From an uncultured Kineothrix sp. (GTDB taxonomy: Bacteria; Bacillota; Clostridia; Lachnospirales; Lachnospiraceae), in the NCBI GenBank assembly GCA_910587275.1, contig CAJUMD010000103.1, positions 1 through 12,082 of the forward strand: a stretch of DNA of 12,082 nt, written 5' to 3'. The notes beneath the pieces are model-generated. The model did not search any database. It was not told where the DNA came from and saw nothing but the letters and a program-made list of their open reading frames with translations. Positions 7,333 through 12,082 of the stretch are shown in pieces. The position numbers were made by a program, and so were the translations under genes. Position 1 is the stretch's first letter; the number at the start of each line of letters is the position of its first letter.

Positions 7333-8727
7333 TTATTTCCCGTTCTTTGTTTCTTCTGTTTTCAATGCCGTCACCTGCGTACCGTCCACGCCTTCCGTGC
7401 TTTCCGGCTGGAACAAAATCTTCAGTGTCAGCAGCATCAGCTTCAAATCCAGCCACACCGTATAATTCTCGATATATGCCAAATCCAGTTTCAGTTTATC
7501 ATAGGGCGTGGTATTGTATTTCCCGTAAACCTGCGCATATCCCGCCAAGCCCGCCTTCACCTTCATGCGGAATACAAACTCCGGCATTTCCTCCACATAC
7601 TGCGCGATAATCTCCGGCCGTTCCGGTCTAGGACCGATAAAGGACATTTCCCCCTTTAAAATATTAAAAAGCTGCGGCAGCTCATCAATCCGCACCGTGC
7701 GGATGAATTTCCCCACCGGCGTTATCCTGGAATCGTTTTTCGCCGCCAGCCTTGCCACCCCGTCCTTTTCCGCATCCACACGCATACTGCGGAATTTCAT
7801 GATTTGGAATTCCCTCTGCCCTATGGTACAGCGCACCTGCTTATACAGAACCGGTCCGCCGTCGTACAGTTTGATGATAACGGCAGTCACCAGCATGATA
7901 GGCGACGTCAGCAGAATCAGCAGCAGCGCACACATCAAATCTATCAGCCGCTTCACCGCCCTCTGTTCCACCCGCAGCGAATATTCCCTTGTGAGGAAAA
8001 TGGGCGTATCAAACAGGTGGAGCTGTGTGGAGCCCTGAATCAGCACGTCCGTAATCTTCGGCATCATATAGACGCGGATGGACCTGCCGTAGCAGAATTT
8101 TAAAAGCCTGTTCCGTTCCGTCGTAGGGATGTCCCACAGTACAACGGCATCATACCCTTTCACAGCTTCCTGCTCTATGGCATCCGCCCCTTCCCTGATG
8201 TTCATACACTTCTCCACCCGGTACTTGTCCTTTCGCGTGGAGAATTTCCCTAAAATATCGTCAATGGAACGTTCCCCGTACACTAACAGCATCTCCCTGG
8301 GCGGGAAAAACCGGCGGTAAAAAGCATTACAGAACAACGTCCATATGCCGGAAACCGCCAACTGTATCACAAACACCGCCAAAATGGGCGCCGCCGGAAC
8401 AATCCAGTTCCGCAGCAGCATAATCTGCGCATAGGAAATCACATTCACCGCCAGCAGCGAAAAAATCTGTGAAAAAAAAATTTCCGATGCCTTCAGGTAC
8501 CCGATTTTCAATCCCCCGTACGTATTCTCAAAAAAGAAAAGAAGGATAAAATAGATTCCTATGATAATGATATGCCCGTTTTTATAGTAATTTACTTTTC
8601 CCAGTCCGGCAAGGTAAGGATAATATTCTTCCAGCCAGACATACGCATACACCGCCCCCTGCAGGCAAAGCCCCACCAGGGACAGCAGTAAAATAACAGC
8701 CCGTTTCCTAGATTCCCTTTGTTTCAC
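7333..8727 (-). CDS. Polyprenyl glycosyl-1-phosphate transferase (initiating enzyme)
   Basis: A 464-residue enzyme of the bacterial sugar transferase family. It would transfer a sugar phosphate from a nucleotide sugar to undecaprenyl phosphate, starting repeat-unit synthesis at the inner membrane face. The N-terminal half has about four membrane segments (9-30, 52-67, 85-101, 112-133) and a Rossmann-like region (145-245). The catalytic part begins at KRLIDLMCALLLILLTSP (259-276), a re-entrant helix. It carries KFRSMRVDAE (311-320), RIDELPQLFN (346-355) with the Asp-Glu pair D348/E349, GPRPER (365-370), KAGLAGYAQV (391-400) and YIENYTVWLDLKL (418-430). The length matches the WcaJ/EpsL long form. 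The start is GTG at 8727 with AGAGG seven bases upstream. The sugar substrate (Gal, Glc or diNAcBac type) cannot be told. Confidence 0.95.
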   Translation of the reverse strand: MKQRESRKRAVILLLSLVGLCLQGAVYAYVWLEEYYPYLAGLGKVNYYKNGHIIIIGIYFILLFFFENTYGGLKIGYLKASEIFFSQIFSLLAVNVISYAQIMLLRNWIVPAAPILAVFVIQLAVSGIWTLFCNAFYRRFFPPREMLLVYGERSIDDILGKFSTRKDKYRVEKCMNIREGADAIEQEAVKGYDAVVLWDIPTTERNRLLKFCYGRSIRVYMMPKITDVLIQGSTQLHLFDTPIFLTREYSLRVEQRAVKRLIDLMCALLLILLTSPIMLVTAVIIKLYDGGPVLYKQVRCTIGQREFQIMKFRSMRVDAEKDGVARLAAKNDSRITPVGKFIRTVRIDELPQLFNILKGEMSFIGPRPERPEIIAQYVEEMPEFVFRMKVKAGLAGYAQVYGKYNTTPYDKLKLDLAYIENYTVWLDLKLMLLTLKILFQPESTEGVDGTQVTALKTEETKNGK

Positions 8728-8755
8728 TTTCGCGCCTCTTTCCCATTCGTATCCT

Positions 8756-8799
8756 TCCCAAAAACGGTCCCGTCAAAACGTTCCCCCAAAAACCGTTCC
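8756..8799. repeat. Three short imperfect direct repeats in an intergenic gap
   Basis: On the minus strand the gap contains GGAACGGTTTTTGGGG (8784-8799), GGAACGTTTTGACG (8771-8784) and GGGACCGTTTTTGGGA (8757-8772), nearly abutting. They lie between the stop of one glycosyltransferase and the start of the initiating transferase. The gap is longer than others in the operon, and the repeats could be a binding site or chance duplication. No terminator is visible here. Confidence 0.4.
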
Positions 8800-9557
8800 T
8801 AAATCCTCCGGCATACCGCCCGCCATGCCCAGCCGGCAAAATTCCACAGGCTGTAAGGGACGGACAGTTTTTCTTCCTTCCGGTAAAGGTTCCAAATCCT
8901 CGCCACCGCCTTACACTTGTTGGAAGACAGTGACCGCGCCGGTCTCCGGTATATGGTAAGCACTTCGTTTAACCCGTATGCCGTATACCCCTTGCGCAGC
9001 ACTTTCCACCATGTGGCGGTATCCTCGCTGGGAACATTTGGCATTTTCACCGTTTCTTTTCCTATTTTCGTCAGGTCAAACATGACCGTGGTGGTAAAAA
9101 TAACCGTCCGCGATAAGGCTTCCCGGTAGGAAAGCGTCTCCGGCACGTTTACCACCTTTCCCGTCCCATGTGCCTGCTCGTCCCCGAATTCATATGCCGT
9201 AAAAGCAAAGGCAGCGTTTTTCTCCTCCATGAACCGCAGCTCTTTCTCCAGCTTGTCCTCCATCCAAATATCGTCCGCATCGAGGAAAGCCACATACCTG
9301 CCTGCGGCATGGTCAATGCCCGTATTCCGTGCCAGCGCCGCGCCCCCGTTTTCTTCTTTGGCAATCAGCCGGATTCTTCCGTCCTTCCTGCTCCATGCCG
9401 CTATTTTCTCCCTGCTGCCGTCCGTGGAACCATCGTCCACCAGCAAAAGCTCCCAACTGCCATATGTCTGCCGGCAGACCATGGCAATGGTTTCCTCTAT
9501 ATATGCGCCGGCATTATACACCGGCACCACGATACTTACCAGCCTGTCCATTCCCAT
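8799..9557 (-). CDS. GT2-family glycosyltransferase (TuaG/EpsE-like)
   Basis: A 252-residue GT-A fold enzyme with textbook GT2 motifs: VSIVVPVYNAG (7-17), ELLLVDDGSTDGS (36-48), GGAALARNTGIDHAAG (71-86), AFLDADDIW (90-98) with the DXD motif, and PSEDTATWWKVLRKG (176-190) with the acceptor-side ED. This layout is typical of short capsule and teichuronic-acid transferases, and the length is normal for them. It is cytoplasmic, probably adding one sugar to the lipid-linked unit. ATG at 9557 and ATG at 9551 are both possible starts, with AAGGGAAG just upstream. The preceding gene ends seven bases before 9557, so the two genes are cotranscribed. Confidence 0.92.
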   Translation of the reverse strand: MGMDRLVSIVVPVYNAGAYIEETIAMVCRQTYGSWELLLVDDGSTDGSREKIAAWSRKDGRIRLIAKEENGGAALARNTGIDHAAGRYVAFLDADDIWMEDKLEKELRFMEEKNAAFAFTAYEFGDEQAHGTGKVVNVPETLSYREALSRTVIFTTTVMFDLTKIGKETVKMPNVPSEDTATWWKVLRKGYTAYGLNEVLTIYRRPARSLSSNKCKAVARIWNLYRKEEKLSVPYSLWNFAGWAWRAVCRRI

Positions 9558-9564
9558 ACTTCCC

Positions 9565-10551
9565 TTACAGTTCTTCCTTCACCAGATAAATCGGGCGTTT
9601 CTTCACTTCCATATAAGTCTTTGACAAATACTGCCCCACTATTCCCAGGCAGAACAATTGGACGCCGCTGCACAGTAGGATAATGCACACCAAAGAAGGC
9701 CATCCCGAAGTCGGGTCCCCGAACATCAGTTTCCTCACAATGGTAAATACAATCATCAGAAATGCGCAAATGCAAAACAGCACGCCCATAAAAGACGCAA
9801 TCGCCAACGGCACCGTGGAAAACGCCGTAATCCCGTCAATGGAATATAAAAACAGCTTCCAAAAAGACCATTTCGTTTCCCCTTTCTTCCGCTCGATGTT
9901 CTCGTATTCCAGCCATTTCGTTTCGTAGCCCACCCAGCCGAAAATCCCTTTGGTAAAGCGGTTATACTCCGACATCGCAAGAATGGAATCCACCACCTGC
10001 CGCGTCATCAGCCGGTAGTCCCTTGCCCCGTCCACGATTTCCGTCCGCGATATCTTATTGATGATACGGTAAAACATGCGGGCAAAAAAGGAACGGATCA
10101 AAGGCTCCCCTTTCCGCGTCACCCTCCTGGTCGCCACCGAATCATATCCCTCATCGATATAGCGGAACATTTCCGGCAGAAGCGACGGCGGATCCTGCAG
10201 GTCACAGTCCATCATCACCGCATAATGACCCTTCGCCTTCTGCAGCCCCGCATAAATTGCCGCCTCTTTCCCGAAATTCCTGGAAAATGACACCAAATGC
10301 ACCCTGCCGTCTTCCTTTGCCAGCTTTTTCACGTTTTCCACGGTTCCGTCCCCGGAACCATCGTCAATATACAAAATTTCCACGTCCATATCCCTGTTTT
10401 GGAAAAAGGATGCGTTTTTCATCAATTCGTCGTAAAAATCGCGGATGTTTTCCTCCTCATTGTAGCATGGAACAATCACGCTTAGCAGCTTCCTCTCTGT
10501 TTCCATTCCATTTTCTCCATCCATCTTCTCCACCGTCCCCATCTTTTCCAT
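9565..10551 (-). CDS. GtrB/DPM1-like polyprenyl-phosphate glycosyltransferase with two C-terminal membrane segments
   Basis: A GT2 enzyme of 328 residues from this start. Motifs are SVIVPCYNEEENI (24-36), YIDDGSGDGT (61-70), RNFGKEAAIYAGL (91-103), MDCDLQDPP (114-122), DGARDYRLM (174-182) and RKKGETKWSFWKL (221-233). Two membrane segments follow at about 243-272 and 284-310. This is the plan of bactoprenol glucosyltransferases such as GtrB and YkcC, which make polyprenyl-phosphate-sugar for later transfer outside the cell. As the first gene of the operon it is followed closely by the next gene. The start is uncertain: ATG at 10551 has AGGTGA close by, whereas ATG at 10506 (giving 313 residues) has GGAG at eight bases and begins nearer the domain. 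No GtrA-like flippase gene accompanies it. Confidence 0.9.
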   Translation of the reverse strand: MEKMGTVEKMDGENGMETERKLLSVIVPCYNEEENIRDFYDELMKNASFFQNRDMDVEILYIDDGSGDGTVENVKKLAKEDGRVHLVSFSRNFGKEAAIYAGLQKAKGHYAVMMDCDLQDPPSLLPEMFRYIDEGYDSVATRRVTRKGEPLIRSFFARMFYRIINKISRTEIVDGARDYRLMTRQVVDSILAMSEYNRFTKGIFGWVGYETKWLEYENIERKKGETKWSFWKLFLYSIDGITAFSTVPLAIASFMGVLFCICAFLMIVFTIVRKLMFGDPTSGWPSLVCIILLCSGVQLFCLGIVGQYLSKTYMEVKKRPIYLVKEEL

Positions 10552-10602
10552 TCATCACCTGATTGCCGCCGGATGCCCGTATGCGGAATATAGATGGGAA
10601 TA

Positions 10603-10631
10603 ATTTTACCATATTTTTACCAAAACCACAA
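10603..10631 (-). promoter_or_regulatory. Candidate sigma-A-type promoter for the polysaccharide operon
   Basis: On the minus strand TTGTGG (10626-10631) and TAAAAT (10603-10608) are separated by exactly 17 bases. The -10 element matches five of six consensus positions; the -35 is weak. Transcription would start near 10596, about 45 bases before the first ATG. It is the only good promoter candidate I saw between the Spo0A-like gene and the operon. Confidence 0.45.
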
Positions 10632-10763
10632 GGCACGGAAAATTCCGGGGTACCGGCGGTCTGTCTCCTGTTTTCAGCTTCTGCTTCTTTCACATGCATA
10701 AGCATTGTTTCATTCTTTTTAATCCAGGGAAAGCTATATGAAAAACCGGTACGACGGAAACTG

Positions 10764-10783
10764 AAAAACCGCCTGTCCGGCGG
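10764..10783 (-). terminator. Weak terminator-like hairpin upstream of the operon promoter
   Basis: On the minus strand CCGCC (10779-10783) pairs with GGCGG (10769-10773) over a five-base loop and is followed by TTTTT (10764-10768). The stem is short but all G/C. It could back up the terminator of the Spo0A-like gene, or act as an attenuator if transcription enters the operon from upstream. The rest of the gap 10632-10763 shows no convincing gene. Confidence 0.4.
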
Positions 10784-10834
10784 AGCAGACACAGGAACGT
10801 GCCATTGACTTTTTTATATCGTTTATCAAACAAC

Positions 10835-10871
10835 GTTAAAACCGCATAACAGGGGATACCCGGTTATACGG
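10835..10871 (-). terminator. Rho-independent terminator of the Spo0A-like gene
   Basis: On the minus strand CCGTATAAC (10863-10871) pairs with GTTATGCGG (10842-10850) as nine base pairs including one G-T, with a 12-base loop, then TTTTAAC follows. The stem begins within the last codons of the gene and includes its TAA stop, a common compact arrangement. It would separate this gene from the polysaccharide operon. Confidence 0.75.
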
Positions 10872-11256
10872 CCTTTATCATTTCACTGCGCATGTCCAAA
10901 CTGATTTTATCTGCAATCTGCGCAATGTATTCACTGTTGGTGGGACGCCCCGTTCCCGACTGTACGGAATAGCCAAACAGCTCCTCAAACGTTTGGGCAT
11001 TCCCCCTTGTCCATGATACTTCTATGGCATTGCGGATGGCGCGTTCCACTTTCTGCTCAGTGGTCTTATGCATTTTTGCAATTTCGGGATATAACAGCTT
11101 CGTCACACTTCCCACCACTTCCATGTCCTCTTTTGCCATTACAATGGAAGACCGTAAGTAATGATATCCTTTCAAATGTGCCGGTACTCCCATTTCCAGC
11201 ATAACTTCCGTGACATACTGCTCCAGCCGCACATTTTCCGTTCCGTCATATCCCAT
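10864..11256 (-). CDS. Stand-alone Spo0A C-terminal DNA-binding domain protein
   Basis: A 130-residue protein that aligns from end to end with the effector domain of Spo0A, the sporulation master regulator: MGVPAHLKGYHYLR (22-35), TKLLYPEIAKMH, the recognition-helix region KVERAIRNAIEVSWTRGN, and GRPTNSEYIAQIADKI near the end. Spo0A is normally about 260 residues with an N-terminal phospho-receiver; here no receiver is encoded, and the upstream DNA shows no frameshifted one. In Bacillus the isolated effector domain is active without phosphorylation (known for the family), so this protein may bind 0A-type boxes constitutively or compete with full Spo0A (inference). ATG at 11256 follows a GGGGG-containing ribosome binding site. 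It lies between the polysaccharide operon and the CRISPR array with its own promoter and terminator candidates. Confidence 0.92.
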   Translation of the reverse strand: MGYDGTENVRLEQYVTEVMLEMGVPAHLKGYHYLRSSIVMAKEDMEVVGSVTKLLYPEIAKMHKTTEQKVERAIRNAIEVSWTRGNAQTFEELFGYSVQSGTGRPTNSEYIAQIADKISLDMRSEMIKAV

Positions 11257-11286
11257 GTCCTATTCCCCCTATGCATTCCCCATTTT

Positions 11287-11309
11287 CCGGATGTCCTTTT
11301 TCCATCCGG
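11287..11309 (-). promoter_or_regulatory. Leader hairpin before the Spo0A-like gene
   Basis: CCGGATG (11287-11293) pairs perfectly with CATCCGG (11303-11309) over a nine-base loop. It sits in the predicted 5' leader, about 30 bases before the ATG at 11256. No T-run follows, so it is unlikely to be a terminator; it may affect mRNA stability or translation. Confidence 0.4.
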
Positions 11310-11333
11310 GGTGATTGATGCGTCATCCAAAAT

Positions 11334-11486
11334 CTACAAATTCTTACATTTCCTGTAATGCATCATACCATATTTTTCCATTTGCTGTAAACTGTTAATC
11401 ATCGCGACGGCTTTTATCATTTTATATTCACCCGGAATGACTTCACCGAGAATCAAATCTACATTTTTTGATGTGTAAAATTGTTT
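11334..11486 (-). other. Possible small ORF or decayed coding remnant
   Basis: A stop-free frame of 50 codons ends at TAG 11334-11336 and reads in part LILGEVIPGEYKMIKAVAMI and MEKYGMMHYRKCKNL, with protein-like composition despite AT-rich surroundings. An internal ATG at 11420 with GGGTGA seven bases upstream would give 28 residues. I do not recognise a family. The promoter candidate for the Spo0A-like gene lies inside this frame. It may be a genuine small protein, the tail of a lost gene, or chance. Confidence 0.3.
11362..11391 (-). promoter_or_regulatory. Candidate promoter for the Spo0A-like gene (extended -10)
   Basis: On the minus strand TTTACA (11386-11391) is followed after 18 bases by TATGAT (11362-11367), preceded by TGG, giving an extended -10 (TGnTATGAT). 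Each hexamer matches five of six consensus positions. Transcription would start near 11355, leaving a leader of about 100 bases that contains the CCGGATG hairpin. Confidence 0.5.
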
Positions 11487-11566
11487 TCATGCGTACCCAA
11501 CCCTAAGTTTACAGGAGAACGCTAAATATTTCACTACACGTTCTTATTTGACACTTACCTTTGAGC

Positions 11567-11593
11567 AAAAGATAACCACCGTACAGGATGGTT
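11567..11593 (-). terminator. Weak terminator-like hairpin after the toxin remnant and CRISPR array
   Basis: On the minus strand AACCATCC (11586-11593) pairs with GGTGGTT (11574-11580) with one bulged T and a five-base loop, followed by ATCTTTT. It could end minus-strand transcripts coming from the array and toxin remnant. The T-run is short. Confidence 0.3.
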
Positions 11594-11613
11594 GTTTCCC
11601 ATACGGCGGTGTC

Positions 11614-11727
11614 TCATTTGCCGAATATATCGCTGTGTGTTCCGGTGCGGGCCAGCGTCAACACTAGAATATCATCCAGCAGGTCAATGTCAAGGTGGCG
11701 CTTAATCGCCAGCTTACCGTGGCGGTC
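11614..11727 (-). pseudogene. 3' remnant of a YafQ/RelE-family toxin gene
   Basis: The minus-strand frame ending at TGA 11614-11616 encodes LVLTLARTGTHSDIFGK, the C-terminal signature of YafQ-type mRNA-interferase toxins (R-T-G-T/S-H-S-x-L/I-F). Upstream it continues KLAIKRHLDIDLLDD, where normal family members have a longer CHIEPDWLLIY-like strand, so a few codons seem lost or diverged. The frame runs straight into the first CRISPR repeat at 11728, and no N-terminal part or antitoxin (DinJ-like) is present. It is therefore only about the last 37 residues of a protein usually near 90 and is presumably inactive. The C-terminal match is strong; assigning the subfamily is inference. Confidence 0.6.
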
Positions 11728-12082
11728 AGGATTACCCCCGCACACGCGGGGAAAACCAACTTGCACATCACATTCAAGTATATCCATCAGGATCACCCCC
11801 GCACACGCGGGGAAAACTTTTTAATCCAAAAAACGTTTGGGTTTTTGGAAGGATCACCCCCGCACACGCGGGGAAAACTCCTGTTTCCATCCTGCTGCCG
11901 CACTGCTCCCAGGATCACCCCCGCACACGCGGGGAAAACCCAATAAGTTTCATTGCAGGGGAAATGGAAGCAGGATCACCCCCGCACACGCGGGGAAAAC
12001 TATGCCACTCTCGCTTCGCAGGCGGCTCATACAGGATCACCCCCGCACACGCGGGGAAAACGTAAAAGGACGGGATACATGG
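11728..12082 (-). CRISPR. Type I-E-like CRISPR array, leader-distal end, truncated by the window
   Basis: Six 29-base repeats occur at 11728-11756, 11789-11817, 11850-11878, 11911-11939, 11972-12000 and 12033-12061, exactly 61 bases apart, with five unique 32-base spacers and a partial sixth (12062-12082). Each repeat begins AGGATCACC, ends GGGGAAAAC and contains the hairpin CCCCGC-ACAC-GCGGGG. Read on the minus strand this is the GTTTTCCCC...GGTGATCC type seen with I-E systems. The repeat at 11728 has T for C in its fifth GGATC base, typical of the old trailer end. Hence the array is probably transcribed on the minus strand from a leader beyond the right edge. No cas gene lies in the window. 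Confidence 0.97.

Noticed and set aside
8465..8485. A nine-base T-run on the coding strand inside the initiating transferase gene, a possible slippage or phase-variation site.
   Set aside because: It simply encodes an Ile-Phe-Phe-Ser stretch in a membrane segment, and the gene is intact; a single run is weak evidence for programmed slippage.
9620..9628. A perfect match to the Spo0A box consensus TTTGTCRAA on the minus strand.
   Set aside because: It lies deep in the coding region of the GtrB-like gene (its C-terminal end), and a nine-base degenerate motif is expected by chance; no second box is nearby.
11257..11613. Possible frameshifted or split receiver domain upstream of the lone Spo0A effector domain.
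   Set aside because: Reading all minus-strand frames shows no receiver motifs (acidic pair, phospho-Asp, Lys strand), only the short unrecognised frame at 11334-11486 and non-coding AT-rich DNA.
11588..11946. Open frames running through the CRISPR repeats on both strands.
   Set aside because: Their translations repeat every 61 bases with the array (for example RITPAHAGKT), so they are artefacts of the repeats. Only the minus-strand segment left of 11728 has an independent protein signature.

Overview
The window looks like a chromosomal segment of a spore-forming Clostridia member, most likely Lachnospiraceae. This is inferred from three things: a Spo0A-type DNA-binding domain, GC-rich third codon positions with GGAG-type ribosome binding sites, and an EpsG/polyprenyl-glycosylphosphotransferase exopolysaccharide locus of Gram-positive type. 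All convincing protein genes lie on the minus strand. The right end carries a type I-E-like CRISPR array that runs off the window.

Layout from right to left, the direction of transcription. (1) Positions 11728-12082 hold six 29-base CRISPR repeats with 32-base spacers. The repeat at 11728-11756 is mutated, and the standard orientation of this repeat family is the minus strand, so this is the old, leader-distal end of the array; the leader and any cas genes should lie beyond the right edge. (2) Positions 11614-11727 hold the C-terminal remnant of a YafQ/RelE-like toxin gene, cut off exactly at the array edge. (3) Positions 11257-11613 hold an AT-rich interval with a promoter candidate, a leader hairpin and a possible small coding remnant. 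(4) Positions 10864-11256 encode a receiver-less, stand-alone Spo0A DNA-binding domain protein, followed by a terminator. (5) Positions 10551 to 534 hold a tightly packed ten-gene polysaccharide operon with a candidate promoter near 10603-10631. (6) Positions 63-347 hold a very long, nearly perfect inverted repeat (about 95-base arms) enclosing a smaller structured centre, downstream of the operon.

How the genes work together (inference from families). The polyprenyl glycosyl-1-phosphate transferase would load the first sugar phosphate onto undecaprenyl phosphate. Three other GT2 and two GT4 enzymes would extend the repeat unit. The GtrB-like GT2 may make a lipid-linked sugar for side-branch decoration. 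The EpsG-like membrane protein would polymerise units, and the Wzz/CpsC-like protein would set chain length. No flippase, nucleotide-sugar gene or intact tyrosine kinase is present, so the pathway depends on genes elsewhere. The last gene encodes a small glutaredoxin/thioredoxin-like protein, an unexpected operon member.

The points most worth a second look are the long inverted repeat, the chain-length protein with an apparently degenerate tyrosine-kinase-like tail, the lone Spo0A effector domain next to the polysaccharide operon, and the toxin remnant abutting the CRISPR array.
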